Assembly: GCA_048526005.1 (NCBI GenBank)
Contig: DBFVEH010000021.1
Coordinates: 372,001-436,000 of the forward strand
DNA from: QALR01 sp900552255
Lineage (GTDB): Bacteria > Bacillota > Clostridia > Oscillospirales > CAG-272
Direction: 5' to 3'
Length of the DNA stretch: 64,000 nucleotides
The notes beneath the pieces are model-generated. The model was not told the DNA's origin. It was given only the letters and a program-made list of their open reading frames with translations, and made no database searches. The first letter of the stretch is position 1; every line of letters starts with the position of its first letter. Shown piece by piece: positions 1-8,722 of the stretch. A program made the position numbers and the translations under genes.

Positions 1-922
1 CGAGATAAAAGAGCCCCAGCATGATCGCCGCCCTTGTCACGGAGGACGAAAAGCCGCAGATCATGGCGAAAAACAGGATAAGAACCAAAAGGAAAGCATT
101 CTTTTTTCGTTTGGATACCGTAAGCTTGCGCATAAGGAAATCCGCTCCGCCCACGATCACGGAAAGATGCAATCCTGACACCGCCAAAATATGCGACAGC
201 CCAAGACGCTTGTAGGCAAGTCGGAGCTGTCCGTCCAAAGTGTCGCGGTTCCCGGTCAAAAGCGCCGTAGCAAAGCCCGCTTCCCTGCCGCCGATGTAGG
301 TCTCAAAATTTCCGGCGATCCACGCTCTTATATTTTCCGCCCAAGAAAGAAGCTCTCGCCGGTGCGTTCCCGTGACGGAAAAATCCTCGGCGGTGCCTGA
401 AATCACGACGCCCTTCGATTTCAAATAGGAATCGTAATCCGCCTCATTTTCGGAAAACACACAGGAAAAAGAAATCTCCTCATACGGCGAAAGCTCACCC
501 GCAAACGGTATCGACAAGGAAATTTTAACGTTCGCCTTCTCGCCGTCAACAGAAATAAGCTTTATGTAATAGGAGGAGCCATAGGGCTTTTCATAGAGGA
601 CCTCGCTCACATATCCCACGGCATTGTGTTCTTCCCCATCGGCAAGCGCCTGATACTTCTCAATTCTGTTTTTCGAGAAGCTCCAGCCATATAGGAGAGC
701 GACGCATACGGCAGCTAAAACAAGCGCAAGAATGGCAACCGCGCGTCTCCTGCTTTCTTTCCTTCTGCCGAAAAAAAGAAAAACGGAATTGACGCCGATA
801 AGCAGCCCGGCCATAAGGAGAAGCTGCCAAAACCGCATCTCCGGCAGAAGAAACGGAGCGGAAAACAAAAGAATATAAGAAAACAGAATCGCCGCAAGCC
901 TTTTATGAGCGGTCACATTCAA
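1..922 (-). CDS. comEC: ComEC/Rec2 competence protein, N-terminal part (runs off window)
   Basis: Inner-membrane DNA uptake channel protein. Only about 307 N-terminal residues are in the window; the frame stays open to base 1. I see hydrophobic N-terminal segments, then the DUF4131/OB-like region, then the hallmark of the Competence domain, LGLSHILAVSGLHLSVIVG, near residue 260. The start is the TTG at 922 because AGGAGG lies 8 bases upstream; a GTG two codons later is the alternative. It is downstream of pgi but separated by a hairpin terminator, so it is probably transcribed separately. Whether the hydrolase-like C-terminal beta-lactamase domain is present cannot be seen. Confidence 0.9.
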   Translation of the reverse strand, partial: MNVTAHKRLAAILFSYILLFSAPFLLPEMRFWQLLLMAGLLIGVNSVFLFFGRRKESRRRAVAILALVLAAVCVALLYGWSFSKNRIEKYQALADGEEHNAVGYVSEVLYEKPYGSSYYIKLISVDGEKANVKISLSIPFAGELSPYEEISFSCVFSENEADYDSYLKSKGVVISGTAEDFSVTGTHRRELLSWAENIRAWIAGNFETYIGGREAGFATALLTGNRDTLDGQLRLAYKRLGLSHILAVSGLHLSVIVGGADFLMRKLTVSKRKKNAFLLVLILFFAMICGFSSSVTRAAIMLGLFYL

Positions 923-989
923 TTCCGCAGCCTCCTTTCTCCAGCATAAGATCAATCGCGTTATAAGGTTTGATATCCTCAGATTTGAC

Positions 990-1016
990 AAAAGCCTGCA
1001 AGGAATGCAGGCTTTT
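990..1016 (-). terminator. Rho-independent terminator after pgi
   Basis: 11-bp perfect stem (990-1000 with 1006-1016), 5-base loop, just past the pgi stop at 1028. The stem ends in a TTTT run on the minus strand. Confidence 0.75.
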
Positions 1017-1027
1017 GAAATATAGGC

Positions 1028-2368
1028 TCAGAGCTTGGAAAGGCGTGATTCCAATTCTGCGCGAAGCTCGGAATAGCCGGGCTTGTCGAGAAGCGCGAAC
1101 ATGTTTTTCTTATACGCCTCGACGCCGGGCTGATTGAACGGATTGACGCCCAGCATATAGCCGGAAACCGCGCACGCCTTTTCAAAGAAATAGACGAGAT
1201 AACCGAAGTCAAACGCGGAACGGGAGGTAAGCGTAATCGAAAGATTCGGAACGCCGCCGTCCGTGTGGGCGAGTACTGTGCCGTCATGCGCCATTTGATT
1301 GACGTAATTTACCGTCTTGCCGGCCATGAAGTTCAGTCCGTCGCCGTTCTCCGCGTCGGCGGGAACAGTGAAGCCGTCGTCGATATCCACGTTGACGACC
1401 GTCTCGAACATCGATCTTGTGCCCTCTTGGATAAACTGTCCGATGGAATGAAGATCGGTGGAATACACGGCGCTTGCCGGATACAAGCCCTTGCCGTCCT
1501 TGCCCTCGGATTCACCGTAAAGCTGCTTCCACCATTCGCAGGTCATCGCAAGCGCCGGATCGTTCACAGCGAGAATCTCGATGCCCTTTCCCTTCCGGTA
1601 AAGGATATTGCGCAGGGCGGCGTATCTGAGGCATCCGTTGGTATGGACATCCCCCGCCAGAAAATCGTCGTAGGCTGCGTCGGCGCCCGCCATCATTTCC
1701 TCGATATCGGCTCCGGAAACCGCGATGGGCAGAAGCCCGACGGGTGTGAGCACGGAATATCTGCCGCCGACGTCGTCGGCGATCACAAAGCTCTCATAGC
1801 CGTATGTATCCGCCTGAGAGCGAAGCGCGCCGCGCGACTTGTCGGTCGTCGCGAAGATCCGCTCGGCTGCGCCTTCTTTTCCATATTTCTCGATCAAAAG
1901 ATCGCGGAAAATGCGGAACGCGATGGCGGGCTCGGTCGTCGTGCCGGACTTGGAAATCACATTGACGCATACGTCGCGCCCTTCGCAAAGCTCAAGAATC
2001 TCTTTCAGATGGGAGGAGCTGATATCGTTGCCGACAAAATAAATGTCGGGCGTATTTTTCTTCTTGTTGTTGTAATAGCTGCCGTGGATGAACTCGACCG
2101 CGGCGCGGGCGCCGAGATAAGAGCCGCCGATGCCGATGACGACAAGCACATCACACATGCCGCGAATCTTCTCCGCAGCTTTTTTTACCGCGGCAAGCTC
2201 GGTACGGTCATAATTCTTCGGAAGCTCGAGCCAGCCGAGAAAATCCGATCCGGCGCCGCTTTTATCAAGAAGCGTGCGGTGCGCCGCCGAAACCTCCTTT
2301 TCAACCGCTCCGATTTCCGCCTCGGAAACAAAGCCGTGAACATATTTGTCGGAAAAAACAAAAGCCAT
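1028..2368 (-). CDS. pgi: glucose-6-phosphate isomerase
   Basis: Interconverts glucose-6-phosphate and fructose-6-phosphate in the cytoplasm (glycolysis/gluconeogenesis). The 446 residues match the usual length of the Firmicutes enzyme. Visible are GIGGSYLG near residue 79, the SKSGTTTEP sugar-phosphate-binding stretch near 139, the EGTRSMFET region and the C-terminal family signature NPFNQPGVEAYKKN near 410. The start is the ATG at 2368: GAGG sits 5 bases upstream, while the longer open frame upstream has no ribosome binding site. It follows the small protein gene at 2411 and ends in a hairpin terminator. Confidence 0.96.
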   Translation of the reverse strand: MAFVFSDKYVHGFVSEAEIGAVEKEVSAAHRTLLDKSGAGSDFLGWLELPKNYDRTELAAVKKAAEKIRGMCDVLVVIGIGGSYLGARAAVEFIHGSYYNNKKKNTPDIYFVGNDISSSHLKEILELCEGRDVCVNVISKSGTTTEPAIAFRIFRDLLIEKYGKEGAAERIFATTDKSRGALRSQADTYGYESFVIADDVGGRYSVLTPVGLLPIAVSGADIEEMMAGADAAYDDFLAGDVHTNGCLRYAALRNILYRKGKGIEILAVNDPALAMTCEWWKQLYGESEGKDGKGLYPASAVYSTDLHSIGQFIQEGTRSMFETVVNVDIDDGFTVPADAENGDGLNFMAGKTVNYVNQMAHDGTVLAHTDGGVPNLSITLTSRSAFDFGYLVYFFEKACAVSGYMLGVNPFNQPGVEAYKKNMFALLDKPGYSELRAELESRLSKL

Positions 2369-2410
2369 ATATACCTCAATTCCGCCGCATATGCGGCATA
2401 ATATCATTCG

Positions 2411-2632
2411 CTACATGTGAAACTGCTGCGGCTTCGCGGCGCCTGCAACGCCGCCGCTGTCGTGGCCGCATTCCGCTCTGTCGTCCTCACGGCATAAATG
2501 TGAGGAAAGGCAGGTACGCTTCTCAAAACCGTTGTCATCGCTCGACGTCATGACGATCACATTGTCGTCCAGCTTCGGACAATACCTCGACGACATCTGA
2601 CGGACTTCATTTTTTTTGGACAAATCAATCAA
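2411..2632 (-). CDS. small cysteine-containing protein, unknown function
   Basis: About 70 residues with four cysteines (about C18, C41, C47, C55), a spacing that could bind a metal but is not a pattern I can assign. No signal peptide or membrane segment. Start uncertain: TTG at 2632, TTG at 2623 (GGGGG 9 bases upstream, preferred by spacing) or an in-frame ATG at 2596 without a ribosome binding site. It sits between ttcA and pgi on the same strand with short gaps, which favours a real gene. Confidence 0.55.
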   Translation of the reverse strand: MIDLSKKNEVRQMSSRYCPKLDDNVIVMTSSDDNGFEKRTCLSSHLCREDDRAECGHDSGGVAGAAKPQQFHM

Positions 2633-2680
2633 CCCCCGAAACGTTTTTACCTATATTTTTCGTAGGATTTGATGGATTAT

Positions 2681-3475
2681 TCATAAATCCGTCATTTTTT
2701 CTTCATTTTTCGGCTCGGAAAAAATCCGCATCCGCGCTTCCTTATACCCGTCGAGTCCCGCCTTCTGCATCGCGCCGAAAATCCGATGGCGCAGTCCTTT
2801 ATTATGATATTCCAAATCCGCAAGAAGTTTTTTCATGTTTTCGCGCTCGGTATTGCCGTTCGCGGGACAGCCGCTTTCGATCACGGGAAGCGCGGCCTGC
2901 GACGCAAAATACCGGATATCCTTCTCCGGCGCGTAAAGAAACGGACGAATGACCGTCACATCGGTTCGGTCGAGATAGGTGACGGGCGCAAAGCAGCCAA
3001 GTCTCCCCTCATAGAAAAGATTGAGCATGAACGTTTCCACCGCGTCGTCGAAATGATGGCCGAGCGCCACCTTGTGACAGCCGAGCTTTTTCGCGGTATC
3101 GTTGACCATGCCGCGCCGCAGCTTCGCGCACAGCGAGCATGGATTGCTTTCATGACGGATATCAAACACGATCCTCGCGATATTCGACGGCTCCACATGA
3201 TATGCCACGTCAAGCGAGGCGCACAGCTCTGCAATCGGAGAAAAATCGGACGGCGCCCCGCCTGAAAGCTCGTCGAATCGCATGTCGACCGTCAGCGCGA
3301 CAAGCTCAAAGCGCTTCGGATAGAATCTGCGCAGCTCGGCAAGCGTATAAAGAAGCGAGAGCGAATCCTTGCCGGCGGAAACGCCGACGGCAATTTTGTC
3401 TCCCTCGGAAATCATATCATAATCGTCGACGGCGCGCCTTGCATAGCTGAGCAGCCGTCTCATTCCCTTTATCAT
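2681..3475 (-). CDS. ttcA: TtcA-family tRNA thiolation enzyme (PP-loop ATPase)
   Basis: Predicted to adenylate and thiolate cytidine 32 of tRNA. The 264 residues contain the PP-loop SAGKDS at 33-38, the CSLC pair at 113-116, an LGHHFDDAVET stretch and a third cysteine near 202 (SGCPANGN), the arrangement that holds the iron-sulfur cluster in TtcA. AGGA precedes the ATG by 9 bases; a second in-frame ATG lies 4 codons on. A sigma-A promoter (3518-3546) drives it. Firmicutes carry several TtcA-like paralogues, so the exact tRNA target is inferred. Confidence 0.85.
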   Translation of the reverse strand: MIKGMRRLLSYARRAVDDYDMISEGDKIAVGVSAGKDSLSLLYTLAELRRFYPKRFELVALTVDMRFDELSGGAPSDFSPIAELCASLDVAYHVEPSNIARIVFDIRHESNPCSLCAKLRRGMVNDTAKKLGCHKVALGHHFDDAVETFMLNLFYEGRLGCFAPVTYLDRTDVTVIRPFLYAPEKDIRYFASQAALPVIESGCPANGNTERENMKKLLADLEYHNKGLRHRIFGAMQKAGLDGYKEARMRIFSEPKNEEKMTDL

Positions 3476-3517
3476 GGATCTCGTCCTTTTATCCTTATAT
3501 TCGGCGTGTTTCGATTT

Positions 3518-3546
3518 ATTATATCAAAAAATCAGACACATTTCAA
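3518..3546 (-). promoter_or_regulatory. sigma-A promoter for ttcA
   Basis: On the minus strand TTGAAA, 17-base spacer, TATAAT. It lies 43 bases upstream of the ttcA start and points away from sigG. Confidence 0.7.
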
Positions 3547-3610
3547 TATCTTCCGACAAGTTTCCGGCAAATTTTTTATAGAACTGGAAATATGTTGCAA
3601 AGGTCCGTTT

Positions 3611-3641
3611 GCATAAGAAACGACAGAATTCGGCAATACTG
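3611..3641 (+). promoter_or_regulatory. predicted sigma-F promoter for sigG
   Basis: GCATA at 3611-3615, 16-base spacer, GGCAATACTG at 3632-3641. Both elements and the spacing fit the Bacillus sigma-F consensus (GYATA, N15-16, GGNRANANT). Known biology: sigG is transcribed by sigma-F in the forespore of Bacillus. No good sigma-A promoter is seen here. Confidence 0.7.
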
Positions 3642-3680
3642 AACTCAGAAACAATTTTGTTTTTCGAGGTGGTTTTGCTT

Positions 3681-4454
3681 ATGTATTACAATAAGGTAGA
3701 CCTGTGCGGCGTCAATACTTCCAAATTAAAAACGCTTACCAGTGAAGAAAAAAACGACCTTTTGAATAAAGCCAAGGACGGTGACAAGGACGCGAGAACG
3801 AAGCTCATCGACGGCAATCTCAGACTGGTGCTCAGCATCATCCAGCGCTTTGCCGGACGCGCTGACGATGCGGACGATCTGTTTCAGGTGGGCTGTATCG
3901 GACTCATCAAAGCGATCGACAATTTCGATACCAGTGTCGGCGTCAAATTCAGCACCTATGCCGTTCCGATGATCATCGGAGAAATCCGGCGGTATCTCAG
4001 GGATAACAACATGCTCCGCGTAAGCCGCGGTACAAGAGACCTTGCCTATCGGGCGCTGAACACACGGGAGCAGCTCTCCAAAACCATGTTGAAGGAACCG
4101 ACCGTAGAGGACATCGCCAAGGAGCTGGGAGAGGAGCCGCGCGCCGTCACGGAGGCGCTGGAAGCCATCATGGAGCCGGTCTCCCTTTATGACCCGGTAT
4201 ACAGCGAGGGCGGCGATTCCATCTACATCATGGATCAAATCTGCGACGAGGACTGCAACGACGACGGATGGCTGGAAAACATCGCGGTCTCGGAGGCCAT
4301 GAAAAAGCTCTCCGACCGCGAAAAATCCATCATCACGATGCGCTTTTACAAAGGGAAAACGCAAATGGAGATCGCGGATGAAATCGGCATCTCCCAAGCG
4401 CAGGTATCCCGCATTGAAAAAAGCGCTCTCGAAAGAATCCGCAAGGGAATGTAA
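3681..4454 (+). CDS. sigG: RNA polymerase sporulation-specific sigma-G factor
   Basis: Late forespore sigma factor. The 257 residues align by eye along the whole length with Bacillus SigG: KVDLCGVNTSKL at the N-terminus, NLRLVLSIIQRF, DLFQVGCIGLIKAIDNFD, KFSTYAVPMIIGEIRRYLRD in region 2, and the helix-turn-helix MEIADEIGISQAQVSRIEK in region 4.2. The ATG at 3681 is chosen because GAGGTGG lies 9 bases upstream and because the N-terminus then matches the family. In many Clostridia and Bacilli sigG follows spoIIGA-sigE; here that pair is 27 kb away, and sigG is monocistronic with its own promoter and terminator. Confidence 0.95.
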   Translation: MYYNKVDLCGVNTSKLKTLTSEEKNDLLNKAKDGDKDARTKLIDGNLRLVLSIIQRFAGRADDADDLFQVGCIGLIKAIDNFDTSVGVKFSTYAVPMIIGEIRRYLRDNNMLRVSRGTRDLAYRALNTREQLSKTMLKEPTVEDIAKELGEEPRAVTEALEAIMEPVSLYDPVYSEGGDSIYIMDQICDEDCNDDGWLENIAVSEAMKKLSDREKSIITMRFYKGKTQMEIADEIGISQAQVSRIEKSALERIRKGM

Positions 4455-4466
4455 AATACAAAATAA

Positions 4467-4499
4467 ACGGGGAGCCGATAAATCGGCTCCCCGTTTTTC
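4467..4499 (+). terminator. Rho-independent terminator after sigG
   Basis: 12-bp GC-rich stem (4467-4478 with 4483-4494), TAAA loop, then TTTTT. Confidence 0.9.
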
Positions 4500-4526
4500 T
4501 CTTTTACTTTTTATGTGATAACAAAG

Positions 4527-6695
4527 TCAGTTTTCAACCCATTTTGCATAAAGCGAGAAATCTTCATTTCCCTTTTCGATCACGGTATCCATATCATATG
4601 GCTTTGTAAAGGCCGCATCGTAATACCAGCCCTCAAGCTGATAGCCCGGCTTTTTATTCGCGATGCTGTTCAGCCAGCCGGAGGGGATGGCGAGCGCTTG
4701 CCCGAAATTCACCTTGACATCATATTTTCTCGCGTCGAGATCGGAGTACAGCGAAACCGTGATATAAGTCTTCTCCTGCGGCGCCGACGAAGTAGGCGTG
4801 TCGCCCGTCGCCTCGGCATAGCCGGAATCGCTGTTTACATAGACCTTATAATAATACCGCGTGTCCGCCGTAAGCCCGTCGAACGTAGCCGTAAAGGTTC
4901 CGTCAGCTGCGACCGTAGCCGTTTTTGTTACGACATTTTCCGAAAAGTCCTTGGAAGTGGAAAGAATCACGCCATACTCGGAAATGACGGCCTGATTGAG
5001 CACTTCGATCTTGCCCTGCACCGTAATGGAATCGTAGGTCTTTGTGCTGTAAGTTGCAGAGAGAACAGGCGCATAATCCTTGGTCCCGGAGGTGATCTTA
5101 ATGGTCATCTCCTGCCCGGGCTCGCTCAAGACCTCAATTTTCAGATTATAATTCTGCTTGCCCTCCCAAGAGCTGGGATAAGAATTGAGGGACTGCGTTC
5201 CATTGGTTGCGGAACGGAAATCGCCGGAATTGAAAATCGCCGTCGATACGTCGTCGCTGAGATAGTAGAACGGATCGGAGGGATTCGTCGATACCATCAG
5301 CTGGCCTGCGGCATCAAAAGCTCCTCTGAAAAGCGGTACGATGCCGGGATCGTGGCGTTTGCCCGTCGAGGCGTCCGCATAAGAAGAAGAAGCCATGCCG
5401 GACTCAAAATATCTCCTGTTGATGCTCTCGTCGATATGCCATACCATGATGCCGCCCTTAGAATCTCCGCTCGTAAGCTTCTGTTCAAAACCCTCCTTCA
5501 GGCGGATTTCAATCAGATAATATTCATCCGGATCCGGAGTGTTGACGCGCAAAACCGTGTATTTATTAGTACAGGTCGAATAAATGGTATAGACGCCGTC
5601 TTCGACCACGCGCTCCTCAGCCCAGCCGAGGTAGATCCTCTGATACGGATCGAGATAAGACGGCATGCTTCCGTATCCGCAGTTGTTTCCGTTGCATTGC
5701 AGCGAAAAATAATACGCTCTCGGCCAGCCTGTGACCGTACCGCCCGTCGCATTGACATTGCGGTCATACAGATCCTCTACACCGAGATTATGCGCAAGCT
5801 CATGCGTCGGAACGCCGATTGGGAGGATCGTGCCGACCGTTTTGTATTCGCCTACGTTGGACACCTTGGAGAAGGTCACGCCGTCAAGATTGGCATTGAG
5901 TCCCTGAGAAGTGCCCCAAACCTCAAAATGGAACTGAGACGAGGCGGTGTTCACGCCGGTTTTTCCGGCACTGCTGGAGGCATCCGCACCGGAATTCAGA
6001 ATGATAACGCCCAGCTCCATTTCATCGATTTTTCCATTTCCGTTTGTATCTAACTTGGAGAAATCGATATACGGATCACATGCGCTGAAGATCGTTGTAA
6101 TGGAGCCCTGCGCGTTGCCGGAAGCAGTCGGATGCGGTATGTTCACGGTGACCTCGATAATGCCGTTCGGTACCTCGGAATTCTCCGGCATGACGTCGAA
6201 TTCGATCGGCACAAACCGAAACGCTCCCATCGAAAGCTCGTCGTAGTAGTTGGTCAGAGAGTATCCGTCGCCGAAATACAGATCGTAGTGATCGGTAACG
6301 GAGGTGCCCGCCCACTGTTCGCCGTAATAAGGCTTCGTCTTGTCGCTGTAAAGCTTATCCGGCTCGCTTTCGTCATAATCGTCAATTCCGTTCCCATTGG
6401 CGTCAAAATTCGCGAGAATGATGAGAAGAGGGATTTCCTTTGTTTCCGTTACGGGAGAAGCCTCGATCTTGATCGCATTCGCGATCTCTTCAAGCGGCAA
6501 ACGAATCTCCTCCGAAGAAGTGGCGCCCGGTGTTGTCACCTCGGGGGCTGTCGTCGCTTCGTCGGAGGTCGACTCACCAGAGGTCGTCTCGGCCGAAGAA
6601 TCGACGGGCGGCTCCGTGTTGCCGCAGGCGCACACCGTGACAAGCATCACGGCGCAGAGCAAGGCGGCGAGCAAGCGTTTCAAATTCTTATCCAT
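4527..6695 (-). CDS. M6-family (immune inhibitor A-like) zinc metalloprotease lipoprotein
   Basis: Predicted cell-surface protease, 722 residues. Signal peptide with lipobox VCAC (Cys24), then a Ser/Thr/Glu-rich linker. The catalytic zinc motif HELAHNLGVED is at 298-308 (H298, E299, H302). Two EF-hand-like calcium loops are visible: DANGNGIDDYDE near 98 and DTNGNGKIDEME near 216. After the catalytic domain come a fibronectin type III-like module (about 550-640) and an InlB/Flg_new-type repeat ending LYAKW at the C-terminus. Start at 6695 is supported by AAAGGTGA and a perfect sigma-A promoter. Substrate unknown; host protein or peptide degradation is inference. Confidence 0.88.
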   Translation of the reverse strand: MDKNLKRLLAALLCAVMLVTVCACGNTEPPVDSSAETTSGESTSDEATTAPEVTTPGATSSEEIRLPLEEIANAIKIEASPVTETKEIPLLIILANFDANGNGIDDYDESEPDKLYSDKTKPYYGEQWAGTSVTDHYDLYFGDGYSLTNYYDELSMGAFRFVPIEFDVMPENSEVPNGIIEVTVNIPHPTASGNAQGSITTIFSACDPYIDFSKLDTNGNGKIDEMELGVIILNSGADASSSAGKTGVNTASSQFHFEVWGTSQGLNANLDGVTFSKVSNVGEYKTVGTILPIGVPTHELAHNLGVEDLYDRNVNATGGTVTGWPRAYYFSLQCNGNNCGYGSMPSYLDPYQRIYLGWAEERVVEDGVYTIYSTCTNKYTVLRVNTPDPDEYYLIEIRLKEGFEQKLTSGDSKGGIMVWHIDESINRRYFESGMASSSYADASTGKRHDPGIVPLFRGAFDAAGQLMVSTNPSDPFYYLSDDVSTAIFNSGDFRSATNGTQSLNSYPSSWEGKQNYNLKIEVLSEPGQEMTIKITSGTKDYAPVLSATYSTKTYDSITVQGKIEVLNQAVISEYGVILSTSKDFSENVVTKTATVAADGTFTATFDGLTADTRYYYKVYVNSDSGYAEATGDTPTSSAPQEKTYITVSLYSDLDARKYDVKVNFGQALAIPSGWLNSIANKKPGYQLEGWYYDAAFTKPYDMDTVIEKGNEDFSLYAKWVEN

Positions 6696-6729
6696 GGATT
6701 TCACCTTTCCATTCATAAAATATGCGCCG

Positions 6730-6758
6730 ATTATACCATAATGCAGCGATCTTGTCAA
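6730..6758 (-). promoter_or_regulatory. sigma-A promoter for the M6 protease
   Basis: Minus strand TTGACA (6753-6758), 17-base spacer, TATAAT (6730-6735): consensus match. Confidence 0.85.
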
Positions 6759-6792
6759 CCAACATGAATATACATTCATTTTTATTTTTACA

Positions 6793-6821
6793 TTTACAAT
6801 TTTGTAAATACGTGGTATAAT
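6793..6821 (+). promoter_or_regulatory. sigma-A promoter for the small secreted protein
   Basis: TTTACA (6793-6798), 17-base spacer, TATAAT (6816-6821). It is back to back with the protease promoter, 35 bases apart. Confidence 0.75.
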
Positions 6822-6983
6822 AAAAATGAAACAATCAATCACGATGTCGTTTAGCGATTCGGAGCATCTCAAAGCGTATGATTTTCCAAGGCAGGAAATG
6901 AAAAATCAAAAGGCGGTGATATGAAATTCTTAAAAAGATAAGAGAACACACAAAAATAAAACTCACAGAAAGGATTTTTACAA

Positions 6984-7232
6984 ATGAAAAACAATCTCAA
7001 ACAAATTTTTGCCTCTCTGCTCTGCGCCAGCTTCTTTTTTTCCTTTTCCGTTTCCGCAGATGCGGCCGACCTGATTTCCGACACCATAGCAAGCCTTGAC
7101 AATTCCGAGAACTATGATATAATTGAATACGATTATATTACAAAAACGGAACGCGTGATTCCGTGGGAAAGTATCTCCGATTACAGCAGTACGACCACCA
7201 CGACCTATGAGCTTGATTCATATCATCTGTAA
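6984..7232 (+). CDS. small secreted protein, unknown function
   Basis: 82 residues: a Sec signal peptide (MKNN... hydrophobic core ... SVSADAA) with likely cleavage after ADA, then about 55 mature residues rich in Asp, Tyr, Ser and Thr, ending in a TTTTT tract. AAAGGA lies 9 bases before the ATG. I do not recognise a family. It is 32 bases upstream of the lipoprotein gene, shares its promoter, and is divergent from the M6 protease. Confidence 0.65.
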   Translation: MKNNLKQIFASLLCASFFFSFSVSADAADLISDTIASLDNSENYDIIEYDYITKTERVIPWESISDYSSTTTTTYELDSYHL

Positions 7233-7264
7233 TCGAATCGTTCTTTCATGAAAGGAGTCACCGT

Positions 7265-7843
7265 ATGAAAAAATTTATTTCCGCAATCATTCTTCTCGGC
7301 GCTGTTCTTCTAACGGCTCTCGGCTGTGAAAAATACCCATATGATGACATTCCCGACACCTCTTCAACAGATGCGGGCATTCCGGAACAGACCTCGTCCG
7401 CGGAGACGTCCATATGGGGTCCTTGGCAGCATTTGGCTTACAATTATACGCCGGATCTCCATTACGGCTCCGACAGGGTTCCGATCGATGATTATGACAT
7501 CGAGCTTCAGCTGGAAGCCGATACTTTTCCCGCTTCCGTCACGCAAATCACCTGCACCGCCGTCAATAAAACCGGAAAAGGCTTTCTGTATTCCGCAATG
7601 ATGCTCGAACGCTATTATCCGGCCGGCATCTTTTTTCCGTATATCGATGAAACGCCGGGCGCATGGGTCCGCATTCCTTACAGCTACTATGTACCGGGCA
7701 GCTATTCGCACAGCGCCGTTCTAAAAGAGACATTTACCACAGATTTATTTTTAGAAGGCGCATCCTTAGAGCCCGGAAAATACAGATTTGTGTGGTTCCT
7801 CGGCGACGGACCTCACTACGCCTATTTTGAAATAACCGAATGA
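7265..7843 (+). CDS. putative lipoprotein with bacterial Ig-like C-terminal domain
   Basis: 192 residues. Lipobox LTALGC puts the lipidated Cys at 21. A short Ser/Thr linker is followed by a beta-rich domain ending LEPGKYRFVWFLGDGP..AYFEITE, which resembles the Ig-like domain often seen in small Firmicutes lipoproteins (Big_14-type); this assignment is by eye. A good ribosome binding site (AAAGGAG) lies 6 bases from the ATG. Likely cotranscribed with the small secreted protein. Function unknown. Confidence 0.75.
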   Translation: MKKFISAIILLGAVLLTALGCEKYPYDDIPDTSSTDAGIPEQTSSAETSIWGPWQHLAYNYTPDLHYGSDRVPIDDYDIELQLEADTFPASVTQITCTAVNKTGKGFLYSAMMLERYYPAGIFFPYIDETPGAWVRIPYSYYVPGSYSHSAVLKETFTTDLFLEGASLEPGKYRFVWFLGDGPHYAYFEITE

Positions 7844-7976
7844 CGCCTTTTCCCGTTTCCGCCGAAAAATCATACTCTATGGAACGTGCCGGACTGCCGT
7901 CCGGCTCCGCTTCTGTTTTATGCAAACTTAAAACCGTCAGAACAGACTGCCCAATATCTCAAAAAGGAGGCCGGAC

Positions 7977-8678
7977 ATGCGTCTCGACAAATTTCTATCC
8001 GAAACCGGAACGGCGTCCCGTTCGGAAAGCCGTAAGGCCGCAAGGACCGGCGGAATCTCCGTGAACGGCACCGCCGTTCATGATACGGCCGTCCACATCG
8101 ATCCCGAACAGGATGAAATTTTTTTCATGGGAAGCCGCATCGTCTACCGGAAATCCATCTATCTCATGCTCAACAAGCCGGAGGGCGTGGTTTCCGCCAC
8201 CGACGACGGCACAGAGCGCACCGTGCTCGATCTTCTGCCGGGCAAGTACCGCAAAATGGGACTGTTTCCCTGCGGGCGGCTGGACAAAAACACAACGGGG
8301 CTTTTGATCCTCACCAACAACGGCGCGCTCGCGCACCGGCTTCTTTCACCGAAATGTCATGTGGAGAAAACCTATCGCTTCACATGCGAACGGCCGCTCA
8401 CCGATGCGGACTGTGAGCTCCTTCGCCGCGGCGTGAACATCGGAGAAAAAAGCTCGACGCTGCCGGCTAAGCTCACGCTCTCCTCCGACCGTTCGGGAGA
8501 AATCACCGTAACGGAAGGAAAATATCATCAAATCAAGCGGATGTTTCAGGCCGTATGCAACAAAATTCTGTCCCTTGAACGGATTTCCTTTGCCGGGATC
8601 CCGCTCGATCCCGCGCTTGCGCGGGGTGAATGGCGCGAGCTCACGGCCGCGGAAGCGGCGGATATCGAAAGCAAATAA
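7977..8678 (+). CDS. rsuA: RsuA-family 16S rRNA pseudouridine synthase
   Basis: Isomerises uridine to pseudouridine in rRNA (position 516 for RsuA itself). 233 residues: S4 RNA-binding domain at 1-60 (RLDKFLSETG...SRSESRK), then the catalytic domain with GRLDKNTTGLLILTNNG, whose Asp103 is the catalytic residue, and the family stretch KYHQIKRMF near 182. AAGGAGG precedes the ATG. The target is inferred from family; RluB/RluE-type members act on 23S rRNA. It is 44 bases upstream of tex on the same strand. Confidence 0.88.
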   Translation: MRLDKFLSETGTASRSESRKAARTGGISVNGTAVHDTAVHIDPEQDEIFFMGSRIVYRKSIYLMLNKPEGVVSATDDGTERTVLDLLPGKYRKMGLFPCGRLDKNTTGLLILTNNGALAHRLLSPKCHVEKTYRFTCERPLTDADCELLRRGVNIGEKSSTLPAKLTLSSDRSGEITVTEGKYHQIKRMFQAVCNKILSLERISFAGIPLDPALARGEWRELTAAEAADIESK

Positions 8679-8722
8679 CACGGACATATCCGTGTGATAT
8701 ATCAAAAACCGGAGGTTCCAAC

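Noticed and set aside
1265..2401. 378-residue plus-strand open frame opposite pgi
   Set aside because: Fully antisense to a clear pgi gene, basic low-quality composition, no ribosome binding site.
4515..6053. 512-residue plus-strand open frame opposite the M6 protease
   Set aside because: Codon shadow of the protease; Arg/Ile-rich without domains, and it starts inside a terminator region.
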